64,000 nt of DNA from Comamonas sp. JUb58 (GTDB lineage Bacteria > Pseudomonadota > Gammaproteobacteria > Burkholderiales > Burkholderiaceae_C), in the NCBI RefSeq assembly GCF_004364775.1, contig NZ_SOAL01000004.1:186001-250000 (forward strand), written 5' to 3'. Of this stretch, positions 26,835 to 35,945 are shown one piece after another; position 1 is the first letter of the stretch; every line of letters begins with the position of its first letter. The notes under the pieces are model-generated. The model searched no databases, was not told where the DNA came from, and was given only the letters and a program-made list of their open reading frames with translations. Made by a program: the position numbers and the translations under genes.

Positions 26835-27355
26835 AACCCACAGCCCCCATCGTCCTGGCGGCTAAGGTGTTTGCGCTGGGCTTCATCGGCCTGACGGTGT
26901 ACTGCTCGGCGGTCTACCTGCTGCTGCGTGATGTTGTCGGGCTGCGCATGGTGTTTGGCGGGCTCTACCGCATGTTCATGTACCACGCCAACCATCCCTT
27001 CCAGTACATCGCCCTCTTCTGCGCGGTGTTTGCAGCCGGCTTGGCCTTGGTCTTGGGCTGCTGGCCCAAGGCAAGACAATGGCCGGCCTGGGTGCTGACG
27101 ACCTTGGTGCTGCTGCTCAGCTTGCTGCTGGGTTCCGCCTTGGGTGGCGCGCTGTGGTCGTTGCACGATATGCAGGCGGGCTATTTCCCACCGGGCGATC
27201 GGCTGTGGCAGCATCTGTGGTGGGGCGTGGAGAGCGGCCTGTATGTGGGCTGGCTGGTGCTGCTGCTGTCGCTGCCTTTCAATGTGCTCTGTCTGCCGGC
27301 GTTTTATGGGGCTGGCCGCTACGGGGTCAAGCAGTTTCATCGGCACAAGCCTTAG
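26831..27355 (+). CDS. Four-helix membrane protein of unknown function
   Basis: The 174-residue protein has about four transmembrane segments: near residues 8-32, 55-75, 85-108 and 133-158. Basic ends favour an inner-membrane location. I recognise no family. It is coupled to the GNAT gene by an ATGA overlap and followed by a bidirectional terminator shared with the convergent receptor gene. Confidence 0.7.
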   Translation: MKPTAPIVLAAKVFALGFIGLTVYCSAVYLLLRDVVGLRMVFGGLYRMFMYHANHPFQYIALFCAVFAAGLALVLGCWPKARQWPAWVLTTLVLLLSLLLGSALGGALWSLHDMQAGYFPPGDRLWQHLWWGVESGLYVGWLVLLLSLPFNVLCLPAFYGAGRYGVKQFHRHKP

Positions 27356-27437
27356 CAGCCTGTTCAACCGCGCACTGGCCATGCAGCCCCATCGCTGCGC
27401 AAGGAGCTTCCGAATCTTGAGGCCTGGCGCGGATACA

Positions 27438-27474
27438 TAAAAAGGCGTGGCACCCTCGGGTCCACGCCTTTTGA
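27438..27474. terminator. Bidirectional terminator between convergent genes
   Basis: The stem AAAAGGCGTGG / CCACGCCTTTT gives A- and T-runs on both sides, so it can end transcripts from the membrane-protein gene (plus) and the TonB receptor gene (minus). Confidence 0.85.
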
Positions 27475-27514
27475 CTTTAGGCATCCCAACCGTGGCGGGC
27501 TGCCTTCCCCGCAC

Positions 27515-29878
27515 TTACCAATTCACCCGCGCCGTCAAGGTCACGTTGCGCGCATCGCCATACAGGCAGACGCCGGTGCAGGCCGACAGGTAGGTCTTGT
27601 CGGCCAGGTTTTTCACATTCAGCGCAAACTGCCACTGCTGGTATTGGTAGCGCACAGCGGCATCCAGCAAGGTGTAGGTGGGCATGCGCATGCGGTCTAT
27701 CTCCTGCCAGCCGACATGGCGCACACCGGCGCCCAGGCTCAGGCCCGGCAGCGCGTCAACGCGGTAATCGGCCCACAGCGATGCCATATTGCGCGGCACC
27801 GATACGGGGGTCGTGCCCTGGTTGCCGGTGCTGCTGCGCGTCACCTTGGCATCGGTGGTCGACAAGGCCACCACCACATCCCATTGGCGCTTGATCTGGG
27901 CGCGGCCCTCCAGCTCCAGACCACGTGATCGCACCTCGCCGGTCTGCTGCAAAAAGCCCACATGGTCCGGGTCGCTGGTCAGCACGTTCTGCTGCTTGAT
28001 CTCATAGGCCGCCAAGGTGACCGAGGCATCCATGCCTTTGGGCTCGTACTTCAGGCCAATCTCATGCTGCTTGCCGGTGGTGGGCTTGAAGGTACGGCCA
28101 TTGAAATCCATGCCCGACGAGGGCTGGAACGAGCGGCTGTAGCTGTAGTACGGCGACAGGCCGTTGTCCATTAAATACATCACTCCCACACGCGGCGTGA
28201 AGGCATGCGAGTTCTCCACGATGTCGTCCGATATCAAATCCGAGCGCGCCCGGTCATAGCGCCCACCCAGCATCAGCACCCAACGCTGGTCGTACTTGAT
28301 CTGGTCCTGCACATAGACGCCCACCTGGCGCATGGCTTCCTTGGAATAGGCGGGGGCATTCAAGCTGGGCTGCGCACCGTAGACGGGGTTGAACACATCG
28401 ATGGCCGGCATGCTGCCAAACTCCTGCCTGCGCGCAAAACGGGTCTGCGCCCAGTCCAGGCCCAGCAGCAAGGTGTGCTCAAAACGGCCATGGGCCAGCT
28501 GGCCGATCAGCTGGTTGTCCACGCCCCAGCCCCGGTCCTTGTCCAGCCGCGTCAAACCATAGCGGTCCACCATGCGGGGGTTGGCCGCGTCCACCCGGGC
28601 CTGCACGCCGGCATAGGCGTTGTCGGCTTTGTGGTCATAGGCCAGCAGGTTCTGCTTGAAGCGCCATTGCGCATTCAGCCGCTGCTCCAGCAGATAGCCC
28701 AAGGTCGCACCTTTCACATCAAAGTGGTCAAAACCGGGCTCGCCCAAAAACGTGCTGCGTCCAATGCGCCCATAGGGGTTGGGCAGCAGGCTGCCATCCA
28801 GCGGCTTGCCCACGTCGTAGTTGGCGCGGCTCTTGTTCAGATTGGCCAGCAGGGTCAGCTCGGTGTCGGGGGTCAGTTTCCAGTCGATGGCGGCCGACAG
28901 CGACAGGCGGTCATTGCGCATCTCGTCGATCATGCCGTCCGCATCGCGCGCCAGCGCGGTCAGTCGGTAGCGCATGCGGCCGTCCTCGGTCAGCTTGTCG
29001 CTCACATCGGCGGCGATCTGCTTCTTGTTCCAGCTGCCCAGCTGCAGCTCTACCTCGCGCAGTGGCTCATCGGTGGGGCGCTTGCTCACCAGGTTGAAGA
29101 CGCCGCCCGGCGCCGCCTGCCCATACAGAATCGAGGCCGGGCCTTTGAGCACTTCCACCCGCTCATAGGCATAGGGTTCGACCGCCCCGCTCAGCGAGTT
29201 GATCGGAAAGCGCGCACCGTTCAGGTAGAGCGGCGCCGCCCCGGTCACGTTGAAACCGCGCACGGTAAAGCCCGTACCAACATGGCGCATCGCCCCGCCC
29301 TGCAGCGGCATGATGCTCGCCGAGTACTCCAGCGCCTGGTCCAGCGAATCAGCGCCCTGGGCCACAATCTGCTCGCGCGGCACCACGGTCACCGACATGG
29401 GGGTCTCCGACAGCGGCGTATCCGTCTTGGTCGCCGTGGCGCTGCGCCGGGCCACAAAGCCACCCACGGGGCCAGAGGCGCTCTCGCGCAGCGCATCGGC
29501 CTGCACCGTCACCGGCGCCAAGGTGGTCTCTGCGCCGGTCTGCGGCGCGGCTGCCTCGGCCGGTTTGATCACTAGAGCCCGCCCCTGGGGCACCACCACC
29601 AGGCCACTGCCCGCCAGCAACTGCGCCAGCGCCTGGCGCGGCGCCATGCTGCCAGACACCGCAGGCGCCTGCTTGCCCGCCACCACCGCCGGGGCATACA
29701 AGAGCTGCAGCCCCGTTTGCTGGGCCAAGGTATTGAGCGCCTGCCCCAGAGGCTGGGCCGCAATCGCCACCTGGGCCGGGGCATCCGCCTGGGCCTGCGC
29801 CCCAACCGGCATGGCGCCAGCCACCAATAAAGACAAGGCCAAGGCCTGGGGAGCAAGAACACTGCGCGACTGCCGCAT
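27515..29878 (-). CDS. TonB-dependent siderophore receptor with STN signalling domain (FpvA/FhuE-like)
   Basis: The 787-residue product has a signal peptide (ending GAQAQA). An STN domain at residues 30-105 includes QPLGQALNTLAQQTGLQLLY and a GSMAPRQALAQLLAGSGL unit. Then come a plug (ETPMSVTVVPREQIVAQGAD, VRGFNVTG, VLKGPASILYGQAAPGG) and a barrel ending LTARVNW. The STN domain implies signalling to a FecR-type anti-sigma regulator, yet no fecI/fecR pair adjoins it. The unpaired set at 37.8-39.6 kb is a candidate partner. GGAGA lies before ATG 29878. A terminator follows downstream. Confidence 0.92.
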   Translation of the reverse strand: MRQSRSVLAPQALALSLLVAGAMPVGAQAQADAPAQVAIAAQPLGQALNTLAQQTGLQLLYAPAVVAGKQAPAVSGSMAPRQALAQLLAGSGLVVVPQGRALVIKPAEAAAPQTGAETTLAPVTVQADALRESASGPVGGFVARRSATATKTDTPLSETPMSVTVVPREQIVAQGADSLDQALEYSASIMPLQGGAMRHVGTGFTVRGFNVTGAAPLYLNGARFPINSLSGAVEPYAYERVEVLKGPASILYGQAAPGGVFNLVSKRPTDEPLREVELQLGSWNKKQIAADVSDKLTEDGRMRYRLTALARDADGMIDEMRNDRLSLSAAIDWKLTPDTELTLLANLNKSRANYDVGKPLDGSLLPNPYGRIGRSTFLGEPGFDHFDVKGATLGYLLEQRLNAQWRFKQNLLAYDHKADNAYAGVQARVDAANPRMVDRYGLTRLDKDRGWGVDNQLIGQLAHGRFEHTLLLGLDWAQTRFARRQEFGSMPAIDVFNPVYGAQPSLNAPAYSKEAMRQVGVYVQDQIKYDQRWVLMLGGRYDRARSDLISDDIVENSHAFTPRVGVMYLMDNGLSPYYSYSRSFQPSSGMDFNGRTFKPTTGKQHEIGLKYEPKGMDASVTLAAYEIKQQNVLTSDPDHVGFLQQTGEVRSRGLELEGRAQIKRQWDVVVALSTTDAKVTRSSTGNQGTTPVSVPRNMASLWADYRVDALPGLSLGAGVRHVGWQEIDRMRMPTYTLLDAAVRYQYQQWQFALNVKNLADKTYLSACTGVCLYGDARNVTLTARVNW

Positions 29879-30204
29879 GGATGAGGTCTCCAAAATCACT
29901 ACCCGGAAATAGGAAGCACTACAGATGGAGTCGCACGGGCGGGCAGAACCCTCAGGTCGGTTGCAAAAATATTTGGATTATTTTTGGAGGGCGGTGGTGC
30001 TGGGGTGACGGGATGGAGCGCAGCTTGCACCGGGGTGCAAGCAATGGCCAGCGCAGAGAAATCGTCCGTTTCACTACAACCCTCAGCGCCGGCGGCTTTG
30101 TGGACACCCGCCTAGGTGCCCACAAAGCATTCAATCTCACAGAGACACCATCGCCGGCGCGGGGCGATCCGTACACACCCTCGTACTGCACAACCAAGTT
30201 TGCG
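29879..30204. other. Intergenic region upstream of STN receptor
   Basis: About 325 bases between the divergently oriented receptor start and the end of the surface-protein gene. No gene and no Fur-box-like site were recognised, in contrast to the FecI operons. A FecI-type promoter is possible but not evident. Confidence 0.35.
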
Positions 30205-30744
30205 TTAGCGGAACCGGCGACGCCAGGCCCATAGTCCAAACAGGGTAGATAGCAGCACCAACCCCAGTGGCGTGCTGGCAGGCACTGGTTTAGGAGCAGA
30301 CACAGGCTGCTGGGCAGTGATCACGATAGTGAAGCTGGCCGTGTCAGGTATCCCTGCAGCATCAGTGACGGTCACCTCGAAGGTGTAGCTGCCCGTGGCC
30401 GTAGGCGTACCGGTGATAAGCCCATTGGCGTCCAAGCTCAGCCCCGGCGGAAGTTTGCTGGGGTCCGGCGTACTGAATGTGTAGGGCGTTGTACCGCCAG
30501 TAGCGGTGATCTGGTAGCTATATCCGCTGGACACAGAACCACCCATAGGATTGCCATCCAAATCGGGCGTTGCCATCTGGCCATAAATGCCCGAATACAC
30601 TGTGGCGCCACCTGCGCTGGTGCTGATGCCGGTGGCAGGCTGACCCACGGCGGAACTGACCAGCGTTTGAGCGTTGGCGCTACCTAGTAGGCAGAGAGAA
30701 CAAAGAGCGGCTTGCAGTGAAACGAGAGGTCTTGTGCTGTTCAT
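30205..30744 (-). CDS. Secreted Ig-like (He_PIG) protein with C-terminal membrane anchor signal
   Basis: The 179-residue protein has a signal peptide (cleavage about SANA-QT). One putative-Ig (He_PIG) domain spans residues 75-145, with LPPGLSLDANGLITGTPTAT and YTFEVTVTDAAG. A C-terminal PVPASTPLGLVLLSTLFGLW plus Arg-rich tail resembles PEP/IPTL-type sorting signals. It is probably envelope-associated. It follows the collagen-like gene after 15 bases on the same strand, so the two are likely co-transcribed and may build one surface structure. Confidence 0.75.
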   Translation of the reverse strand: MNSTRPLVSLQAALCSLCLLGSANAQTLVSSAVGQPATGISTSAGGATVYSGIYGQMATPDLDGNPMGGSVSSGYSYQITATGGTTPYTFSTPDPSKLPPGLSLDANGLITGTPTATGSYTFEVTVTDAAGIPDTASFTIVITAQQPVSAPKPVPASTPLGLVLLSTLFGLWAWRRRFR

Positions 30745-30759
30745 TATCAGCCCCTCGCC

Positions 30760-31752
30760 TTATCGGTGCATGGCCGTAAAGCACACCACCTCACCACTGG
30801 TATTGCTACCTGCGCTGGGATTAAATGGGGTGTTCAGCGTATTTACTTCAAATTTGAATGAATTACTGCTAAGTGCATACGCTCTCGTGCGGTTATCTCC
30901 GGAATCTTGATTGGTTTTAACATTAACCAATACAACATAGTCTTCGCTAGCAAATGCAGGGGAAAGTGGGATTGTGTACTCTACCCAACCATTACTTCCC
31001 CTCATGCTATTGCTGGAGGTCACACTCCCAATGCCGCTGGCACCTTTTAACTCGATTTCACCTGATGCGCCTTGCTTTTGGCGCAGACAGCCGAATGCCA
31101 TGCGGCTAACGCCTTGGGTCACACCATTGGTTCCGTTGCTGCCATTCGCTCCATTGGTTCCTGCTACACCTTGTGGGCCTTGGGGGCCTTGTTCACCTTG
31201 GGGGCCAGGGTCTCCTTGTGCCCCTCGTTCACCTTGCGGCCCTGCACCTGCGGCAGTACAACCCCAAGAGCTACCGTTATAGCCCAGCACTTCGCCGCTG
31301 GTGCAGCTGATTCCGATCTTGGCTGCGGTGACGCTGCCATCAGCGATGCTCAGGGCGTAGGGAGCACTGGCCAGCGCAATGCGAGGGCTGGCTTCAGCTC
31401 CACCATTGACAGCCACAGCAAGGTACAGCGCTTGGTTCAATGGGGGCAGCGCAGTACCACTGCCAAGTGCTACCGAGAACGCGCCTTGCGACACATTAAC
31501 GCCTGACAATGTTTCGTTCCACACCGCGCTACCGCCACTGGGGGCGTCGTAAAGACTCAAGACCAAGGTGGCCGATCCATTCATGGGCTGACCACTGGCA
31601 TCAAGCAGATGACCTTGATAGCTGATTGTCCTAGGCACATCGGCTAGCGCTGAGGGGCTGGCTGCCAGTCCAAGACTGAGCGTCAATACTGCTGCCGAAA
31701 CGGCTTTCAGAATTCTAGACGCGGAATATTGGTGTTGACGCAGTGATTTCAT
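30760..31752 (-). CDS. Secreted collagen-like protein
   Basis: The 330-residue protein has a signal peptide with a long basic start (cleavage near SALA). An N-terminal part of about 130 residues shows the ISYQGHLLDASGQPMNG type common in bacterial surface proteins. About 13 collagen-type G-x-y triplets follow near residues 173-212 (GPQGERGAQGDPGPQGEQG...). A C-terminal beta-rich head contains paired Cys and ends VVCFTAMHR. Triplet repeats would trimerise into a stalk. AAGAGGG lies upstream of the ATG. It heads an apparent two-gene unit with the Ig-like protein. Function is unknown; adhesion or appendage formation is plausible. Confidence 0.8.
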   Translation of the reverse strand: MKSLRQHQYSASRILKAVSAAVLTLSLGLAASPSALADVPRTISYQGHLLDASGQPMNGSATLVLSLYDAPSGGSAVWNETLSGVNVSQGAFSVALGSGTALPPLNQALYLAVAVNGGAEASPRIALASAPYALSIADGSVTAAKIGISCTSGEVLGYNGSSWGCTAAGAGPQGERGAQGDPGPQGEQGPQGPQGVAGTNGANGSNGTNGVTQGVSRMAFGCLRQKQGASGEIELKGASGIGSVTSSNSMRGSNGWVEYTIPLSPAFASEDYVVLVNVKTNQDSGDNRTRAYALSSNSFKFEVNTLNTPFNPSAGSNTSGEVVCFTAMHR

Positions 31753-32837
31753 TTACTGACCCTCTTGGATGCACCTGTTTAAATGCGCAAGTGTAGGAAT
31801 TAAATTTTATTTATACCATCCCTAGAAATAGTGAATTCAAGTCTATTCGCGCAAATTGAAAGATGACTTTCCAGGCCATAGATCCGACCATAGGAACACG
31901 AATAGCTTCGCCAAAATCAAGGAAAAAACTAATTGAACGGAATTCAGAAATAATTTTGCCTATCATTAGAAGTTTTATCGTAAATAAAAGCTCCGCACTG
32001 GATGCATTCGCTTCAGCCCATTAATTGATCTCAATGGATAATCAATACGGCGGCCAGATGTTATTTAAAAAAATCAGGAAAATGCCCCACCAGCCGCTGC
32101 AGCGCGCGGGATGAATACAGATTCAGCAAATGAGACTCCGCTCTTGAAACATGACAGCGTGGCCACTCCCACCTCAATAGCAGCCCCCAGCTCGGCCAAG
32201 AATCCGAGTGGCGAGCGAGATGGAAAATGCACGAGGGTAAGAAGGTCAACCAGTAGCACTTTGGGACGAAGTGCCACATCGGTGCTGATAGCAATTCAGG
32301 CTTGGTGCATACCGACGTCCCAACGCCAGGCAACGAGGCTGACTTATCGCATGCGCACAAGCTGCTGGCTAGGAGATTACGCCTTTGACAGCAGCGGCTA
32401 TAACGGTGTGGGCAAGCGGGCGGAGGCGGAAAACGGGAAAAAGCCGTAAATACGGTTTGAAATCTGTCGGCAAAGCTGCGTAATAGCCGGCAAATCGGCA
32501 TCGAGCTAACTGGCCGGTCTGAATTCAGTGGTTCTGCAGACCTTGCCTAACCAATATGTAGACATGGTGTTCGATGAACGAGGCACCCCGTCCCTTCGCA
32601 AGCGGGAACTCACTGCCGATGTGACTCAGGATATTCGCGGCGAGCGTGTCATCGGTGTCGGCGATGATCTCGGCATTGAGTTCGTCATCACCTAACGACG
32701 ACATTTGTGATTCATGGTCCAAATCTAGACTGAGTGCAGCCCAGGGCCAGAAGACTGTGAGTTGCAATCTCCGCAGACTTCCGCAAGCGGCCAAGTTGTC
32801 TGCCCAATTCCATGTTTAGCTAGCGAGGCCTAATGCC
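31753..32837. other. Gene-poor AT-rich stretch with possible decayed coding DNA
   Basis: About 1085 bases. The first 300 are AT-rich and hold the promoter of the collagen-like gene. Positions 32060-32480 have competing frames on both strands, none with recognisable motifs or a ribosome site. A 55-codon plus-strand frame at 32527-32694 starting GTG (VVLQTLPNQYVDMVFDERG..., ending EFVIT) has coding-like codon use and may be a fragment of a lost gene. I cannot assign it. Confidence 0.35.
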
Positions 32838-33311
32838 ATGAACCTCATTCTTGAAAGGTCCGACCGAGTGCCCTTCTACACGGACATGCGTCTGATTTTT
32901 GAAGCGACAGGCTTACGTTCCGCTGATTTTGATTGGTACGTCAGCGATATCGATACCAATAGCGGCAGCGCCCAGTTCTCAGACCAAGACAGGTGGCTTG
33001 CCGGGGTAGAACTGGAAAGCTTTTTGGCCAGCCATACTGTTCAGTTCATCTGGGCGGTGTTTAGCGCCTTTCCGGTTGGTTACCGCCGCCATATCGAGCA
33101 AGCCCCGTATGTGGATGGCAACCCGCTGTATTGGCAAGGGGTCGAGGTAGCGCCGCAGCTGGAGAATGCTTTGTTCGAGATTGTCTGCTGGGACAGCAGC
33201 GCAACCCTCTTGATTGGCCTTCCGCAAGAGGCTGAAGAGCGGTTCACGCGCATCTATCCGGAAACACGTGACCTGCGCATCGCTTCCCAACAGCGGCCGT
33301 CAAATATCTAG
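32838..33311 (+). CDS. Hypothetical protein, 157 residues
   Basis: The product MNLILERSDRVPFYTDMRLI... is soluble and acidic, with aromatic-rich motifs (FDWYVSDIDTNSG, FIWAVFSAFPVGYRRH) and a C-terminal helix. There is no signal peptide. Size, acidity and isolation resemble immunity proteins of polymorphic toxin systems, but I recognise no family and no toxin lies next to it. The next gene follows after 24 bases on the same strand. Confidence 0.55.
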   Translation: MNLILERSDRVPFYTDMRLIFEATGLRSADFDWYVSDIDTNSGSAQFSDQDRWLAGVELESFLASHTVQFIWAVFSAFPVGYRRHIEQAPYVDGNPLYWQGVEVAPQLENALFEIVCWDSSATLLIGLPQEAEERFTRIYPETRDLRIASQQRPSNI

Positions 33312-33335
33312 CCTTTAACTGCTCCGGGCAATCAC

Positions 33336-33845
33336 ATGCTTAACGACAAACACGATCTGTTGGTTCACTACGATGAGGAATCGCAGAAGCTCATCCTTTA
33401 CTCCGTCAGAACTGCAGAGACGTCTGAGCTGCGCAAAAAAGAATTTGATGGGGTCGCTCCGGAAGTCGAGTACTTCCAATCCATGCCTGCCGAAGAGGCT
33501 GAAATGAAGTTAGGGCGTCTTGTCTTCTCATTGCTGGATCTCGGAGCATCTCGCAAGATTGGCATCCGAGACTACGAGACCGAGGCCGATGCTGCGCAGG
33601 CGCGCTTCGTGGAAGAGCTCGAAGAGCAAGTCAAGACCAACGACCCGGATGCGCAATACCAGCTGTTCATGCACTTGCATTCATGCGCAATGGCCAACTA
33701 CTCCTTAGCGGATCTTTCAAGAGCAGAGTCCCTGTTGCTAGCGGCCGTTGCACAAGGGCATGAGGGAGCACTATCCAGCTTGGAAAATTGGCCCATTCTG
33801 AAGGCCATGGCGGAAAAGCGGATCAAACGTGGGCCCGAGGCCTAG
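33336..33845 (+). CDS. Hypothetical acidic protein with a Sel1/TPR-like helical segment
   Basis: The 169-residue protein is strongly acidic. Its second half (residues 95-160) is helical, with NDPDAQYQLFMHLHSCAMA and AESLLLAAVAQGHEGALSSL resembling Sel1-like repeats. There is no signal peptide or membrane helix. It follows the previous hypothetical gene closely and probably shares its transcript. I cannot assign a function; a protein-protein interaction role is the most that can be said. Confidence 0.55.
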   Translation: MLNDKHDLLVHYDEESQKLILYSVRTAETSELRKKEFDGVAPEVEYFQSMPAEEAEMKLGRLVFSLLDLGASRKIGIRDYETEADAAQARFVEELEEQVKTNDPDAQYQLFMHLHSCAMANYSLADLSRAESLLLAAVAQGHEGALSSLENWPILKAMAEKRIKRGPEA

Positions 33846-33983
33846 CCATTCGTTGCCCCAAATCAGCTACAGAGCGCCCGCTTTAGGCTGTTAGCCAACA
33901 ATTGGCACCTTTGCTTAACGCCTCAATGGCGGATGCACCAGCAAACCAGCGGCTTCAGACCTGCCCCAACCCTTCGCAAGCGC

Positions 33984-34178
33984 TCAGGACTCGCGTTCTC
34001 CCCAGTTCCCGCTCGTGATCGGGCGGGTCAGCTGGTCAATCTTGGCATCAATCAACGACAGCCGTGCTCTGGCATGCGCATCGTCTTGGGCGGCTTGCAT
34101 CAATAGCTCGGCGCCCTCCGCCTTCAACGCCTTTAAATACGAGTCCGGCGTTCCACCCTCTTCAGCAGAATCTGACAT
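33984..34178 (-). CDS. Small hypothetical protein, 64 residues
   Basis: MSDSAEEGGTPDSYLKALKA... is an acidic, helical small protein. GGGAGG lies 5 bases before ATG 34178, a strong ribosome site, so I use this start rather than the longer frame with a Cys-rich leader. No family is recognised. It is divergent from the DUF3606 gene. Confidence 0.6.
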   Translation of the reverse strand: MSDSAEEGGTPDSYLKALKAEGAELLMQAAQDDAHARARLSLIDAKIDQLTRPITSGNWGERES

Positions 34179-34474
34179 GCTTGCCTCCCGCGTCTCTTGA
34201 TCCACAATCGTAACTGTCCTGCAACAAAATACAAGCATTAAGCATACAAAAATAAGTTAAATCAATAACTTATTTCAATTTCGATTGCTCGACAATCGCT
34301 GCCATTTGTCCGGTCGGATTCATTTGCTTGCGCAACAATCTACGTGGTTCTAAGGCGGATCTGTAGGCATCTGCTTGCAATGGAATGGAGGCCACTCTGG
34401 CCCCTGCAGCGGCACGCAAGCTGGAGGATGTACCAAAGCGTGGCATCCCGAGCCATGTAAACAGGAGACCTTCC

Positions 34475-34663
34475 ATGCCCGACGACAAAACCAAGCCCGG
34501 TGGGCAGGACCGCAGTCGCATCAACGTGAACGAAGACTACGAACTGCGAGACTGGTCGAAGAAGTTCAGCGTCAGTCCCGATCAGCTAAAGGCGGCCGTG
34601 AAGGCCGTAGGCACAAGTGCTTCGGCGGTTGAGCAGCACCTGAAGCAGTCCAAAAACTCATGA
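34475..34663 (+). CDS. DUF3606 small protein
   Basis: The 62-residue protein matches the DUF3606 pattern: a short charged start (DDKTKPGGQDRSRINVNED), then YELRDWSKKFSVSPDQLKAA, and V.A.VGTSA.AVEQHL. These small helical proteins of proteobacteria are of unknown function and are often found with stress genes. AGGAGA precedes ATG 34475; the upstream extension lacks a site. The next small gene begins 16 bases after the stop, probably in one unit. Confidence 0.85.
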   Translation: MPDDKTKPGGQDRSRINVNEDYELRDWSKKFSVSPDQLKAAVKAVGTSASAVEQHLKQSKNS

Positions 34664-34679
34664 CAACTGGAGCTACGCA

Positions 34680-34931
34680 ATGACCCAAGCCAAAGAATAT
34701 GCATCGCCTGCCGCTGAGGCGAGCGACATTGAGCAGCAACATGGCCACGGCGGCAATATGCGCGATGCTGGCCCTGGCGCTGAACTGCCGCCAAACCAGG
34801 CAGACGACCCGCTGGGAAGCAGCGGGCACATCAAGCGTTTGGAAGAAGTTGCACCGGATGCATTGAAGGAGCAATCAGGCAGCCCTGGTGCAGATATGGA
34901 CCGGCAAATGGGGAATCCCGATAACGCTTGA
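34680..34931 (+). CDS. Small acidic, disordered protein next to DUF3606
   Basis: The 83-residue product MTQAKEYASPAAEASDIEQQ... is rich in Gly, Pro, Asp and Gln and lacks hydrophobic cores, so it is probably intrinsically disordered. There is no known domain. Position directly after the DUF3606 gene suggests a shared stress-related role, which is inference only. Confidence 0.55.
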   Translation: MTQAKEYASPAAEASDIEQQHGHGGNMRDAGPGAELPPNQADDPLGSSGHIKRLEEVAPDALKEQSGSPGADMDRQMGNPDNA

Positions 34932-34998
34932 GCCCATGGTCGACGATGGGCTCCATGGTTTGGAACTGCAGGAACCAGTCCAAGGCAAGCAATCGCGT

Positions 34999-35850
34999 TT
35001 AGCTCCCAACACCATCCGTCGAGCAACTCACCGCCTCCCATTGCGCCAACCCTGCCCGCATGGCGCCCAACTTGCCCCGCACCAGCTCCAGCGCATCACT
35101 GCCCAGCAGTAAATGTGCGGGCGGCCGCTCGGCGGCGGTGGCGATGCGCAGCATCACGGCGGCTGCCTTGGCAGGGTCGCCCAGCTGCTTGCCGCTGACG
35201 GCTTGGCGGCGCGCTCGCACCGGGTCAAACAGCGCGTCATAGTCGCCGATGCTGCGCGGTGCGCGCACCATCGAGCGGCCGGCCCAGTCCGTCCGGAATG
35301 AGCCTGGCGCAACGGCGGTCACGTCGATGCCCAGCTCCGCCACTTCCTTGCCCAGCGCTTCAGAGATCCCTTCCAGCGCAAACTTGCTGCCGCAGTAGTA
35401 GGCAATGCCCGGCATGGTGATAAAGCCGCCCATCGACGTGATGTTGAGAATGCGCCCACGGCGGCGGGCACGCATAAAGGGGAGAAAGGCCTTGATGACG
35501 GCGACTGCGCCGAAGACGTTGACATCGAATTGCCGGCGCATGTCCTCCAGCGGGCTTTCTTCCAGGATGCCTTCGTAGCCGTAGCCGGCGTTGTTGACGA
35601 TGACGTTCACCGGCCCGATTGCCTTTTCCACGTCCTGGGCCACCTGCTCGACCGCCGCGTGGTCGGTCACATCCAGCTGCCGGGCTATCGCTTGGCTGGG
35701 GTGCATGGCCTGGAATGCCTGCGCGTCGTCGGCGCTGCGAACGGTTCCGATGACGCGGTGCCCTGCTGCCAGCGCCGCCTGGGAAAGCGCCCGGCCAAAG
35801 CCGCTGCTGACGCCGGTGATAAAGAAAGTTTGAGGGGATGAATCGCGCAT
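34999..35850 (-). CDS. Short-chain dehydrogenase/reductase (SDR)
   Basis: The 283-residue SDR has TGVSSGFGRALSQAAL (cofactor loop, residues 11-26), NNAGYGYEG, an ITSMGGF strand, the catalytic YYCGSK (Y-x-x-x-K) and a VAPGSFRTDWAG segment. It looks like the usual oxidoreductases of the FabG-like set. AGGAGC lies upstream of ATG 35850. It is divergent from an AraC regulator across 95 bases, which likely controls it. Confidence 0.9.
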   Translation of the reverse strand: MRDSSPQTFFITGVSSGFGRALSQAALAAGHRVIGTVRSADDAQAFQAMHPSQAIARQLDVTDHAAVEQVAQDVEKAIGPVNVIVNNAGYGYEGILEESPLEDMRRQFDVNVFGAVAVIKAFLPFMRARRRGRILNITSMGGFITMPGIAYYCGSKFALEGISEALGKEVAELGIDVTAVAPGSFRTDWAGRSMVRAPRSIGDYDALFDPVRARRQAVSGKQLGDPAKAAAVMLRIATAAERPPAHLLLGSDALELVRGKLGAMRAGLAQWEAVSCSTDGVGS

Positions 35851-35945
35851 GCTTGCTCCTGAAGGTACGAGGCCAAATGGTAGGCAAGCACGCGGCATCC
35901 AGAAATGGCGTACGCTATCCGGTCATTGCCTATTCCTACACGACG

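Noticed and set aside
32061..32501. Minus-strand 146-codon frame as a regulator gene
   Set aside because: Cys/Trp/Ser-rich composition, no motif, no ribosome site and competing frames on the other strand.
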